The notes beneath the pieces are model-generated. The model was given only the letters and a program-made list of their open reading frames with translations. It was not told the DNA's origin and ran no database searches. Positions 51,193-63,140 of a stretch of DNA of 64,000 nt are shown here, in pieces (within the stretch, counting starts at the first letter, position 1; every line of letters begins with the position of its first letter). Position numbers and translations under genes: made by a program. This DNA comes from Serinus canaria (lineage: Eukaryota > Chordata > Aves > Passeriformes > Fringillidae): the NCBI RefSeq assembly GCF_022539315.1, contig NC_066315.1, forward strand, positions 18,265,649 through 18,329,648, written 5' to 3'.

Positions 51193-51439
51193 CCAATCAT
51201 GTTACATAGGACAGACACGAGACCTGGGGACAGCAGCAGTGGCTACAAGTGTGGGGACAAAAAGGAACTCAGAGAAGCACTCATCTTACAGAAAGCAACC
51301 CCTTTGTTTACATCTGCTGGCAAAGATGACTGAAGTGGGGTGGAGTACTCGCTTTAACAGCTGCCTGATATTCCCAGCATAGTTCTAGCTATTTCTGACT
51401 CTTTTGTGTGTGCAAAAAACAAAACCTTAAAATAATTTA

Positions 51440-51512
51440 AATAAATAGAACAGCTTACTCAGAGTGCACTGTGACAGTAATACTCTGATGCTACCAGCTG
51501 AAATGGAATAAA
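51440..51512 (+). terminator. Two early AATAAA hexamers near the stop codon
   Basis: AATAAA occurs at 51440-51445 and 51507-51512, about 250-320 bases past the stop. The second is followed by a GT-rich run (gaggtgtggggtgggggtgggg) that could serve as a downstream element, so a short-UTR isoform is possible. Not confirmable from sequence alone. Confidence 0.3.
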
Positions 51513-51637
51513 TGAGCAGAGAGGTGTGGGGTGGGGGTGGGGAAGAGTAAATGCATGTTAAATCTACAATATTGATATCAAACTGTAAACTGTGGATCAG
51601 TTTATATTTTGAAAAAAGATACATGACAGTATTCTTC

Positions 51638-51653
51638 ATGATGATGATGATGG
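51638..51653. repeat. Short (ATG)n microsatellite in the 3' UTR
   Basis: About five ATG units followed by interrupted copies (gtgataataatgaag). Likely length-variable between individuals. Confidence 0.75.
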
Positions 51654-52422
51654 TGATAATAATGAAGACCTTACTGCGAATGTTACACTTACACCCTGCA
51701 CACTGGCACTCCTTAAAAACACAGCTGCAACAGCCCTTGGTGCCGGAGGCTTTTCCCATTTGCTCCCTAGCAGTTGGGTTTTTTCCTTTTCTTTCCTCCC
51801 TCTCTTTTTTGTCTTCTTTTTCAGCACATTGCATCAGGAAGTTCAGCCTCTCAGGCTTCTGAGAGCTGGCATCTCTTACCTTACAAAGAGCTAACATAAT
51901 TCATGCTATATGTACATTTTTGCTATAGTAAACTTACATTAAGGGAAAACTTTGCTTATTTCTCTTTGTTACCTGAAGTTTTCATTTGTTTTATATTCTT
52001 GCAATATAGGAACTAATAATGTTACAAGTGTAAAAGTAGCTTATCTGAAGGAGCGCATAGTTTTGGGCAATAGTAGCTCCATCTTCTACCCATCCTGAAA
52101 GATGTGCACACTGATAGAAATTCCATTCCCTTGTAATTTACTGGGAATTTGAAGTTTAAATGCTTATGTTGTACTCTTGAAATAGCAGTATTTTATTATA
52201 GATTATCCCTTGAAAAATGAACCCTGAATTTTACTGTTTACATTATTAGGAAAGCAGGGATATTTCTGAATTTCAGAGCCGTGTACAATATAAGACTTTT
52301 GAGTTTACATGTAAAGTTATTTTGCAGTACAAATGAAGTAATGTTTGTCATCTTCCAAGAGGTAATATGCAGTAGTGTACTAAAGTGAATGTCTCGCTCA
52401 CCTCCATGATAGACTCTTTTAC

Positions 52423-52428
52423 AATAAA
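52423..52428 (+). terminator. Possible proximal polyadenylation signal
   Basis: AATAAA lies about 1.2 kb after the stop. The downstream sequence (ggagggatttttcccaagattgtctttc) is moderately T-rich. It may yield a shorter 3' UTR; support is the hexamer plus weak context only. Confidence 0.35.
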
Positions 52429-53383
52429 ATGCGAAAGGAAATTTTGGAGGGATTTTTCCCAAGATTGTCTTTCAGCATCAAAATGACCTGTCCTACCATT
52501 TACTCAATTTTGATTGTATAGTACATTGCCTGAAACTGTGCTGATCATGTTTAACTTGTTTAAAATTTTTAAACAACATTGTATTCCTTCTCCTCTTGTA
52601 TTTTTCCCTGAAAGACTCCATGCTTGAAAGAGACAAATTTACATATGCTTAAAAGTTTATCTACTTATACACTGTGCTAAAGCTGTGCCTTTAAAATTTC
52701 TTTATTGAAATTGTTAGATTTTGTAGGCAACATAAGAGAAGTCAAACCTCCCTCTCATCATTTCTAACTGGGATCAGGAGTGCCAGCATGCCTTCTCCAT
52801 AACCAGTGTCAGTGCTGCTCAGCCTGCAACTGTGCATAACCTGTGTTGTGGTTCACTTCAGAGGAGCCCCTACAACAGCAACCCCTTAATTACACTTCCA
52901 GTGGCCAAAGGCAATACTATCCCTGTTGCTGTGTACTAATTTTTCTTCCTTTCCCCAATCTTTCCCACAGGGATTTTTGTTACGTTTGACTTAGTGATGT
53001 CTGCAGCACTGTAATGTATGTGTATACTTTTGTATTGTATGTATTTAAATAAGTTGGTACTGTGGCTTGATTTTATTTTTTTGTCCTCTCCCTAAACACC
53101 CTGGCTGTCTATGTTCTCACCCGAGTTTCGTTTTCTGAAGCTTCTGAAGGTATGAGGCCACAGGGAGACCCTGGAGTAAAAATAAGGTACTCAGAGTACA
53201 TATTTAATTGCGGCCAACGAGTGTACATTTTAGACATTTACAGCAAAGCATTCTTTTTGTCTGTGTAGCATTTTTGTCACTCACTCTTGTTGATAAACTG
53301 TTTATTTGGACAGGGCAAGGAAGACTCATTATTGTGTATGTTAGTGCTTAGATTACACTCCAAACATGAGCAAGGCTTTATAA

Positions 53384-53389
53384 AATAAA
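53384..53389 (+). terminator. Main polyadenylation signal of PIP4K2A
   Basis: A canonical AATAAA lies 2.2 kb after the stop codon and is followed within 50 bases by a T-rich and GT-rich stretch (ttttttcttgtg, tgtggttttg), the usual downstream element. It is the best-supported 3' end in the window. Confidence 0.8.
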
Positions 53390-54440
53390 GCACTTTGATG
53401 ACTCACTAGGTAAATCCTTTTTTCTTGTGTTTCACCTGTGGTTTTGATTGCTTAGAGATAAATTTTGGGTGTTAAATGCCTGTATCACAAAGGAAAAAAA
53501 GTAAGACAAAATTTAAACTTGAGATTTTTCACTAGATTTTAACATGCTTCTTCTGTGTTTACTTTAAGGGGCTTGAACATTTAGTCTCTGGGGTTTTGGG
53601 CTGAGACTGGCTCTGAGAGCAAATGCTGAGGTTTGTAATTGGCAAATCTGTGGACTAAATCCTAGTATTAATAACAAAACAGGAAGATCATCCACGATAG
53701 TTAATTGATAGAAGGATTGGCAGAACTTTTTTAGCTGTGATCTTATACTAAACCAATCATTTGAAAACTATTTGGGAATAAGTCCAAACTTTCATGGGAA
53801 GGAGGAAGGGATTTCTGTTCTAGAATTTCAAGACTTTGATTGTCGAGGCTTTCAGTGCATGATATAGCCTGTGCTACACATTGCGGGCAAATGGCAGAAA
53901 AGTGTCTTTTTGTCTTTGTTCTGACTTAACTTTTAATTCTTTTAATACATTTGTCACTTTCTGGTGTTTTCAGTTTATTGCACAGATGTAGCAAAACAAT
54001 ATTTTCAGCAGTATTACATGTAAAATACATATCTGAATTCATGATAAAGTAGCTATACCCCAAAGACAAGGTGCCTGAGGAGCTATTCTATTAAAAGTAG
54101 GTGAAATTATAGAGACTAGAGAGATTCAGCTTCTTAATTACTCACTTAATGATGTCTCTAGTAATCCAAGGTTGCACTTCACACAACTGCTCCAGCTGCT
54201 GAGAGTTTAGTGTGAACATGGTGCTCAAGGAATGCTGCTCAGATTACATGGACCATTAGCCATGGTGGGCAGCAAGCAGCTGCAGGACCCTGTCTTTAGC
54301 AGAAGTGTGTACATGGCAATGTGTAATCTTTTTCCTGAAGGCAGTGATGATATTCCACATAGGAGATCCAGCTGGCTTGCCAATGCAAGGACTGCAACAA
54401 AATAAAAAATTAAAAATTCTTGGAAACAATAATTTTCTAT

Positions 54441-54480
54441 GTCAACTATATAACCTATATAGTCAACCTATATAACCTAT
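54441..54480. repeat. Two-copy tandem repeat, about 20 bp
   Basis: The unit gtcaac(c)tatataacctat is repeated head to tail at 54441-54461 and 54462-54480. Local duplication downstream of the PIP4K2A poly(A) site. Confidence 0.8.
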
Positions 54481-56349
54481 CTGAATTTCCTGCTCCCTCC
54501 CTTGTGCACACATCTTTTCCAAAGTAATACTAGTTAGCAAGTCCCTGCATCAAGTGGCACCGTTGCATTCTGATGCAAATCCTGCCTTTATCCAGTGTCT
54601 GCTTTCTATACATGCTGTCCTTTTGGTTTCTCTCAAATTCATATATTTAATGGGGAAAAAAATACAAAAATTGAGAGCAGTTAACTTTAAGGAGAAATCT
54701 TTTTCATCTCAGTCTGTCCTGATTGCTCTATGGCAAGAACTGTTTCTGGCAATCAGCATATTCCTTACAATGCCAAGTGACAAAGGCCTTGTGTGTGAGG
54801 TGAAATCATTAAAAATTGCTTTATTAAAACTGTTAAAAAACAGGTCTGGAGAGGACTTGAAAAGGTAATTATAGTCTGTCCCAGAGCAGTTCAGCTGTAA
54901 ATAAACATTGGTGAAAATAGGGTTAATCTTTTCCAGGGAGCTACTTCCATGACTTCCCTGTGCTATCTCTTCCCATGCCTCACTAGCTCTGTCATTACAA
55001 AGATTTTTTTTCTAAAATCTTGCCTGAATACATTACTATGCTTTAAGCTCATTAATATTTGTTCTATCTACAGTGGACTCTAAGAACAGTTTATTCTCTT
55101 CCTCTTCCAGTTTCTCTTAATGTAATCCTGCCTCTATGTACTGAACAATGTAAATATTAGCTTTTGCACATTTTAAATTGAATATTTCCTCTCTTATTTA
55201 ACAAAATTATCAGAATAGTTTGAGCAAGGCAGAATGGCCTATTCAATTTTCTGTAATGCCTATTTAAAAAAAAAAAAGTGTAAATGATGCTTCTTGAATT
55301 TATGTTTTGAGAATTTCGTAGCCATTCATTTACCATCTACTAAAAAGAATTGTCATAATCGCTGTGTACGCAAAGTGCAGTTTCAAAATGAGCACAGCTA
55401 ATCCTTGGCTGTAGTTGTTGCTATAACTGCAATAAAATACTGCTTTTCCCAGACTAGACAATATCATGATCTTAGCTTTTCTCATCACATTCCCTTTTAG
55501 CAGCTTCCTGTCTCATCTCCGTTAGTGATAACCAAACAAAATAATTATTTGGCCATAATCTTTCAAGGTGGCATAAATTCATCCTTACCCAGTACTCTGA
55601 ATATTTGTAGGCATTTTAGTTATTGCCCAGTTTGCTTTGAGTTCATAAAAAGCTTCTACTTTGTTTCAACTCAATCTGATTCATTCATAGTGACTCATTT
55701 TATTTAGCAATGTGTGTCCTATTGGAATAAATGGTGTTTGTATAAGAACCTTGGTATTTTGAAGAGGTTTAGCACTTCCACACAAGCCTGGAAGGTAATT
55801 TAACTCATTACATTTCTGGTATTACACCTTGCCCAAGGCCAAAGCACTCTACTTTCTTTTCTGTTTTATGTATTTTTAAGTGGATGCATAAAGCTATTTT
55901 GTTACAAGAATATCTGAGCCACTCTAATGTTTAGAGTGCATGGGTCCTACCAAGGCAGAGGGAAGGGCTAGCTCCAGTGGCTGGGCTAACAGTTCTGGTT
56001 TGTCTTCTATCACCTGAGGATAACAGGGTCACGTTTGATTATAAGACAAAGTCCTGTGTTCCCAAGATTTGCCTATTTATCCCAGCACCTTGGATTTGAG
56101 TGATACAAAAAGAATCCTTTCTGCCAAATAGGTCTGATTAATTTGTGCCTACTTCAGCCAAGCATGTTATGCTAAATTGAGCTTTACACTCTGGGTCAGG
56201 TCCCTGTCTTCTTTCACACTGTGGAATTGCATAACAAAACCAAGTAAGTCTTAGATAGAAATTTATTTGTACATCAACTGCACCAAAAACTTTGTATTTA
56301 AGATGTTAAATATCAAATTTTATTGTGCAATAATGATCATCTTTTCATA

Positions 56350-56405
56350 GGGTAGGCTGGAAAGAATCTGCTTTCCAGGGTAGACTGGAAAGAATCTGCT
56401 TTTAG
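56350..56405. repeat. Two-copy 28-bp tandem duplication
   Basis: Copies at 56350-56377 and 56378-56405 share gggtag.ctggaaagaatc and the following tgctttt/c with only a few mismatches. A young local duplication in the 3' flank. Confidence 0.85.
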
Positions 56406-56763
56406 TTAAGCAGTGATGTGCATTCTCACCTGCTTAGTGCTGCTCTGCTGCTTCAGTCAGCAAAGATCTGTGTGGCAGGAATTGCAGTGTTTGATCTGAT
56501 TACACTGTGAAGTGCTCTGGAGCAGAAGTTTGCAAGTCATGTTTCACATGCCACAGGCTGCAGCATCTCTGTGCTGGGCTGCTCTTTCAGGATGCAGGAG
56601 AGCGGGGTGGCACTGAGTCAGCTCAAGGAGAGAAATCTGAGTGTGTTTGTGGCCTTGAAACTGGACCCAGCAGTACAATGATGCTTTTGGAGGTGCTGGT
56701 CTGCAGGGAGAAAAACGTGTTTGCTGTACAACATAGTGGCTGATCACAGCACATCTTCATAAC

Positions 56764-57045
56764 AGGAAAGTCCTGCTCATCCACCCTGATTTCCTTTTGT
56801 GACAAGGTAACCCATGGGGCTGATCAAGGGGAGCCTCTTTGTGTAATGAGATTTTTGGATTTCAGTAAAGCTTTCAATGCTGTCTCTCACAGAGTCCTTC
56901 TGCACAAGATGTCCAGCTCAGAGCTGGATAAACACATCATGTGATGGGTGAGCAGCTGGCTCATGGCTCAGGCACAAAGGGTTACAGAGAATGGAGTGAC
57001 ATCAGACTGGTGACCTGTCACTAGTGGGGCTCCACAGATTGCAGT
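56764..57045 (+). mobile_element. CR1 reverse-transcriptase fragment in the 3' flank
   Basis: The + strand frame reads KSCSSTLISFCDKVTHGADQ, then FLDFSKAFNAVSHRVLLHKM, 'SELDKHIM', a stop, 'WVSSWL', 'AQRVTENGVTSDW', another stop and 'PVTSGAPQ'. These are the CR1 palm-domain blocks around the first catalytic Asp (FLDFSKAF). It ends before the second catalytic (YADD-type) motif. Two in-frame TGA codons mark it as inactive. Both ends are truncated. Confidence 0.9.
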
Positions 57046-60000
57046 AACAAGGGGTTTGGGTAAGAGGACAGCACAAACCATAAAACCTTTTCTCTTCTGA
57101 AGAGACAGTACTGAGGCTAGTGAAGAAATAAAGCTGAGGATAAGAAACAAAATACAAAGAAGCAGCACTGGGTTTGGCATTATCTGCTTCTGCTCTGGGG
57201 TCAGGGAGGACAGTCCCTTATGGGAGCAGAGAAAAACCTCAGACTATAAAGATTATGATGCAGAAGGAAAGACATAAATTACTATGTTGACAACACCATA
57301 AAAGCATTTTACAATAATTACCTTCTCCCCCGAAATAATGGGAACAGTGCTATGGTGTAAGGTTGGAAGTAGAGCAGTAGAGCGAATCAGAGAGAACTGA
57401 TCAGCCTAGAGAGCAGATGATAGCAACCCTAAAAAAAAAACTTAGACCCACAGCATATTTAAAATCAATGCAGTAAAAGGTTGAAGGAGATACCCCTGTA
57501 AAACATAATTAAACTGCTGGACTTGGGTCATATGGTAGTATGCTGATAAAGACTGAGCAGGAAGATGGCTACATGAAACATTTCCATCATCAAAATAAGC
57601 TCTTTCTGGGGCCCAAACCAGTCCTTGGAAATGCTTAGTTTGGAGGGGATGTTCTTTGGACAGAAACATTTCCTGGTGCCCTGTGTAGCCTGTATCTCTC
57701 CCTGTTTTAACTCAGCCTCTTCATCAGGCACAGTCCCCACAAACACTTTGTGCTTCCTTCAGAGTACCGAGTTGTCTGGCCTGACACAGTGGTTTTGATG
57801 GGCACATTTGGGCAAGGGAGAGCTGACAGAGGAGAGGAACAGTGTCTTCAGATGAGAAGATGAGTTTGAAAAGGCTTTCATGCTCTTAAGGTCCACTGGG
57901 AAGCAGCCCTTCCCTCTCAAGTATTGGGAGGTAGCTTTGAACCCTCAGTTCAGCCTTTAAGGTAGCAAACAGGGCCCTAACTTGCCTGCTTGGGGAAGGT
58001 GCATCATGTATCTCATCAATTCACTGGATAATGCTGCAGTGGAAGAGCAGATTACAGCTCATACAGCTCATACCAGAAGTCATCTAGTCTGTTGTATACA
58101 TAGCAGTTGAAGGCTCATGCTTTAAATGTATGGTTATTCTGAAAAATTAGAATACAAATGTTTTAAATAAAAAATGCCTTCCCAAAATGGGATTCTGTAC
58201 TTAAAAACATCTGGAGAAGAGCTGCTGTCAAGTATTTTCTTGTGCTGGTGAACAGGGCTCATTATCCAGACCCTCTCCAAAGGCACAGTGGACCACTGAA
58301 CAACTATACATTTACTACCAAGATTATTACTGAAACAGCATTTGTGGAGATCTTGACAAACATGGCTTCACAGAAGAGGAAGAATTTACAGAACCAATCA
58401 AATTCCATTACATGCTCAAACAAAAAAATAAGCTTTTTCAAACAAAGAAACAAAGCAGGTTGCACCCTAGTAAGGACAAGTATTCATCTGTAATTTAGAG
58501 CAAGAGGGTGGGAAACATTACACAGTGAACCGTGGCTGACCACAGATACCCAGAAGGTGAAGGCTGAAGATGATCTTCAAACAGCCAAGCTTTATGCTGT
58601 TAAATGCTTTATAGATCAAAATTATCAGCTTGAATTAATCCATGCTTTATAGGCAGGCAGTGTGAAAAATGCAGCTGGGACATAATGGGATCAGAGGAAC
58701 CGAAGTCAGGGAGTAAATGAGTTGCACAAGCTGTGAGTAGAACAGAAACCCTGCTGGGACCCTGCTCAGAGAGAATTGTGCTTGCTGGAGCTTGTGGGCA
58801 CCAGAGCAGGTGTAGCTTTTGCAAGGCAGCCACAGCCTACATAAATACAGAGGCTGTGTCTGGGAGAAAGGAGTGGTTGGAAAGAAAGTCCGTGTTCTCA
58901 AGCTTGCAACATTTCCAAGCATACATTTTGTCATTACATGGGGCAGCTAAAGAAGGGAGATTGCACGTGAGAGTTAAGGGACTTGCCAGCTCCCAGAAGC
59001 ATGTCACAGCCAAGCATAACCAGAGGGGTACATTTCACATTTTCTCCTGAAGATAAAAGGTGGAAAAGTTCAGATAGTTCAAAGAAACCAGGCAAGGATC
59101 ACATTCTAACATATTTCCAGACCTTTTCAGGATTTTTTGACCAATGTTTGGGTTTGGGTCTTTCATATAATACAGATATTGCCATGAAGTCTCAATTAGA
59201 AAATTAGTTTTAGATGTTAACAGCCAAACTGTTTCTAATTCTAATTGTTGCTTTTTGCTAAACAAAATAATTTTAAACAGACCTCCTATGTAGCTTAATG
59301 TGGTTTTTAAGCAAGCTGCTCACAAAAACTTCTTTAGCCCCTTCTTGTTAATTCCACAAATCAAAATGTTGCCTTCCAGACTAATTCACAGCCTGGAGTG
59401 CACTGTTCTGGCTTTTAATCAGAATAATAGAAAATGGTCTCATCAACTTCCTTTGCACTACCCCCTGTGCAGTCACAATCAGGTCAGTCTTTAGCTATGA
59501 GTTTCCTATAGCAAAGATTTATCATGGTAAAAAGCAAGCAATTTTACTATTTCTGAAGTTCACTCTGTCAAGCACATGTTACTCCTTCAAATTATTCACT
59601 TTGGAACACATTCAACACATCAAAAGAAATCCAGAGGCATTTGAAATATTTTCTAACTTACAAATAACTTGAGTTGGAAATTATAACTTGATCCAAAACC
59701 CAGGAAAGACTCCATCTAAATTCAATAGTTATTGAACCAGGTTCTTCAAGCATAACCTTTTCATCATCCGTGACTCACACAAATTAGTCCCTGTGAAACT
59801 AAAAGGTGTTGCTGTTTAAACTGTGCCAAGATAAACTTGTATTTCCAGTCTTTCTTACCATGCATCTAGACCATACATCTTGGTAAAAGTACTTATGTTG
59901 CCAGCCCATATCCCAGTATCTCCTTAAGATGCTTGTTGGAGTTATTCTGCTTTGTACCAGCATAAGATGTATGATGGTTCTTGTACTAAAGCTCTACAGC

Positions 60001-61819
60001 ATAACTGCAGCTTTAAAAGGAGAGTCAAGCCTCTCACCAAAAGGTTTACTGAGTATAACTATATTAGGTATAATGACTTAGCAAGACAGATGTTTGAGCA
60101 GACCTTCTCCTGAACAGAATCTTCAGTCCCATTTGCCTAATGCTCTTGTAGTACTTAACAGCCAGCTCAAACATCCTTTCAACTGTCAAATAAATTCCCA
60201 CAGACCAGATGAGAGCAGAACAAATCCAGCTCCAGCACACACACAGAGTATGTGCTGGTTTTCCTACAGTGTAATTAGTACCATGCAGCTTCTCTATGCA
60301 ACAGGAGAACTCTCTGCCCTAACCAAGGGAAGGGAAAGCAAGCTCATACTGTGTTAGACCTTCTCAATTCCAAAAGATACTTAAATACATAATTTAAAAC
60401 ACAAGCATGACCATTTCAACTCTAAGTTGACTGAAATGGTGTAGTAAGATGATGCTCTTCAGCTTTTGTTGCTACAGAAACTTCCATGAGGAGTAAGATG
60501 TGACAGAAGCTTGGTTTACAGCCAAACACAAAAGCTTTAATGAAATAAAAACATGGAAGCAATATTTCTTTCACAAATATATAATATTAACTGATTTTTC
60601 TCAAAACATTTTCAATACTACTCATTCTCGATTGAGAAAGGAATATCACAAAATCAACTCAAAATAGTTTTTTGGAAAAAAAACATTGGAGAGCAATTTA
60701 AGTCCTAACAATGCACGTGTCAGTTTGCACCACTGAAGAACCTGTTCCTTTGATAAGGAATCAAAGGAATGTCTTATCTGTAATATAGACCTTTGTCAAA
60801 AAACTCCTCCTCCAAGTTCCAACACTGCAAGATATGGAAGAACCTGCCCAGATGTTCTGCTGACTTTCCTTCTGTCTTGCTCTGGTAAAGATGGAAAGAG
60901 TATCAGCAGACTAATACCTACAGTTACATTTGTGAAAATAAGTTGGAACAAGAGTCTCAACAATTGAAAGCATCAAACTGTTTCGCTCACCAAATTTCAT
61001 CATGCTAATGAACAAAGGTGGGAGGGGAGCAGAAGAGAAATGAAGGGTGACAGCTGTTAATGTACTTGGATGTCACACACCAGTGGATGTTGTTAAAGAG
61101 CAGAATGGTGTCAATTCCCATTTTTGCAGCTATGGCACACCCCTTTATTCATGCAACACATGATACACAATTATCCAGCAGAGGTCACGGGAGTCAGCTA
61201 TCCCTTTCATCTCATTCACATCAATTAGAAAAATATGCCAAGGTTCATTGAGATTGATTTTTTTTTTACTTATTATGGCAGTTAGGGGACTGATTCTTGA
61301 CTCCAGAAGTTCATAGCCTACTATCATGTCCTTGGGGTGAGGGTGGAGGTTGCAAACAGGAAGAAATATGCAGCTGTTCTGGTAAAAAAGTGAAAAAAAA
61401 TAGATATCTTTGGTGTATGTGCCAAGGAAAGGTTATTAAAGATGCCCTGGAAGTCACTGTAGAGAGAAGCAATAAGGGCAAAGAAAAAGGATGTTCATGG
61501 CCTGACTTGATTTTAAGGCAGCAATTTCACCACCCACAATCAGCTGTTTCTAGGGTGGAAGCACCAATTTTGCTTGTTCTGGGACAGCTACCAGCTATTG
61601 TGCCCAGAAAATCCATCTGCAGCAACAGTATTAGCTGTGAGTGCATATTTCCCAATGTGGTGACATTCCTTCTGCCCTCTGCCTTTTGTTTGGGCTTTAA
61701 CCTTGTGACCAGTGCAAATCTATCTGCACCAGTGCAACACACAGGAGCAGCTGGAAGCTGTTGTGCAGCAGGAAAACTGTGACAACTGTGACAACTGTGA
61801 AAACTGTTTTTCACCAATG
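57046..61819. other. Intergenic sequence, no gene recognised
   Basis: Between two CR1 fragments, I see no conserved exon on either strand. Several antisense and sense open frames (up to 161 codons, the longest at 61297-61782) look like chance: composition is ordinary, there are no motifs, and none is flanked by convincing splice sites I could pair. Confidence 0.65.
61773..61808. repeat. Four-copy 9-bp tandem repeat
   Basis: Units of acaactgtg (outer copies aaaactgtg/t) run 61773-61808, ending about 12 bases before recognisable CR1 sequence begins. Confidence 0.85.
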
Positions 61820-62263
61820 TGACAGAAGCGTGGTGGGATGGCTCACACGACGGGTATAAACTCTTCAGGGTGGATATGCAAGGAAGGAGAGAAGGTGGGG
61901 AAGCCCTGTACATTAGGGGCAGTTTTGATTGTCTGCAGTTTAATGATGGTACCAGTGGGATTGAATCTTTATGGCTGAGAAGCTGGCAGATACCATGATG
62001 GGAGTCTATTACAGACCTCCCAACCAGGATGAAGAGGCAGAAGAAAAATTCCTTAAGCAACTGGGAGAAGTCCTGCAATTGCTAGTCATGGTTCTCCTGG
62101 GGTACTTCTACTTAAAATGTGGGAGTTGCTCTCTATTCCCAAGTAACAGGACAAGAAGAAATGTCCTAAAGTTGCAGCAGGGGAGATTTAAGTATTGGCT
62201 AATAGGAAGAGAATCTTCTCCAAGGTTATCAAGCACAGAAATGGGCTGCCCATGGTGGAGTCC
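61820..62263 (+). mobile_element. CR1 LINE, endonuclease region fused to ORF2 C-terminus by internal deletion
   Basis: The first part (61820 to about 62115) matches the CR1 apurinic-type endonuclease: 'TEAWWDGSHDGYKLFRVDMQ', 'GRREGGEALYIRG', then GVYYRPPNQDEEAEEKFLKQ and 'LGEV', with the expected GDFN motif altered to GYFY. From about 62139 the sequence switches to the ORF2 C-terminal region (caagtaacaggacaag, 'GRFK', gggctgcccatggtggagtcc). Roughly the whole RT domain is missing between them. The remaining 3' part of the same CR1 seems to resume at about 63155 after an insertion. Confidence 0.88.
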
Positions 62264-63140
62264 TGTTACAACCCCCTACAGAAGGTGAGGGCAACCCAGG
62301 TTCTTGTTATTAGATCCCATGGGGCAGTTTAGAGGGGAACAACACAGAAGGCTTGGTTTGGTGAGCACACATAGGTAGGGTTTATTGTAGAGCAGTTTGG
62401 TTGCAGAGGAAAGCTGGTATGTAGCCATTTTGGTCATTACTTTCTGCAGTAAGAGAACAACATAAAAGCATTGCAATATCAAAGTACAACAACATCATCC
62501 AAGGACATGCATGAGGGAAAAGAAAGGACAGGAGCATGAAGCACAAAATGAAGAAAGAGAAGGGACCAGAGTGAAGATCTCACCACCCACAGGACCTGCA
62601 ACAAGATTTGCTTGTAGTCTTGGTAGCAGACTGGATCCATCAGGTGGAGGAGGAAGTCCTTAAGAAGGGGTGGGGAAAAGTCTCAGGGGCACACCACCTA
62701 TTGGGTTTATATCCACTCAGGAACACCCAGGGACCTCCCCTGGGGCAGGGAGATTGATGCAGTTGTGTTGATCATGGAACACTTGGGAGCCCTTGACACC
62801 TTCTAAGACAGCACAGCTGCCCATCACATCAGCAGCTGAGTGATTGTGGCCCATCAGCAGAGACCAACAGCCTCAGGCCACAGCCAGTGTCCCTATTTCC
62901 CCAGGGAGGAAGGGGTAGCCCCACAACCCAGTGGTTTGTGCAGGGAAGGACAATTGTGATGAGAGGCACATCCATCTCCACAGGATCTTCTCCTCTCTCA
63001 CTCACAGCCCCTCATTCTTTCACTCTGCCTTTCCAGATCAGAGGTTTGGCCATTACACACCCAAAAGCTCGCCTCTGTCTGAGCCAAGGCCCTTACACAC
63101 TCCACAAATGGGGAAGGTGTGGAGCCATTATCACTTAACA
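62264..63140 (-). mobile_element. Probable solo LTR inserted into the CR1
   Basis: This 877-bp block interrupts CR1 sequence: CR1 ends at ...gtggagtcc on the left and resumes at catccctggatgtattt on the right, positions nearly adjacent in an intact CR1. The block begins TGTTA and ends TAACA on the + strand, the short inverted termini (TG...CA) expected of an LTR. On the minus strand it has a TATA-like box (TATAAA at 62711-62706) and an AATAAA (62386-62381) about 120 bp from its end, which suggests U3-R-U5 order and minus orientation. I could not find a clean target-site duplication, and no internal retroviral genes are present. The family is not identified. Confidence 0.5.

Larger units (their letters stand above)
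2628..53410 (+). other. PIP4K2A: PIP4K2A gene body, partial (exon 1 and promoter outside window)
   Basis: PIP4K2A phosphorylates phosphatidylinositol 5-phosphate on the 4-hydroxyl to give PI(4,5)P2, and works in the cytosol and on endomembranes as a dimer. Nine exons here carry coding sequence; their lengths (98, 97, 153, 147, 39, 114, 244, 104 and 81 nt) sum to 1077 nt, which is 358 codons plus stop with no internal stop or frameshift. The human protein is 406 residues, so 48 residues should come from exon 1 upstream. On that numbering the ATP-site Lys is K145, the catalytic Asp of MDYSLLVGIHD is D273 and the metal-binding Asp of AIID is D359, all as known for the family. The isoform call (alpha rather than beta or gamma) rests on my memory of the human alpha sequence, which matches almost throughout. 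Introns are phase 0 except intron 2 (phase 2) and intron 8 (phase 1). The gene looks intact and functional. Confidence 0.97.
51193..53410 (+). other. PIP4K2A: PIP4K2A 3' untranslated region
   Basis: About 2.2 kb of AT-rich sequence follows the stop, similar to the length I recall for mammalian PIP4K2A. The boundary is inferred from the AATAAA at 53384-53389 with a downstream T/GT-rich stretch; cleavage is expected around 53400-53410. Earlier AATAAA hexamers at 51440, 51507 and 52423 could give shorter forms. A short (ATG)n run lies at about 51638-51653. No long conserved ORF is present; open frames on the opposite strand here are chance. Confidence 0.8.
53411..56763. other. Intergenic 3' flank, no gene recognised
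   Basis: AT-rich sequence with two short tandem duplications (54441-54480 and 56350-56405). Open frames of up to 104 codons show no recognisable similarity. No second gene was detected. Confidence 0.75.

Noticed and set aside
61527..62078. 183-codon minus-strand open frame, the longest in the window
   Set aside because: It is largely the complement of the CR1 endonuclease region and unrelated flank, with no protein-like motifs.
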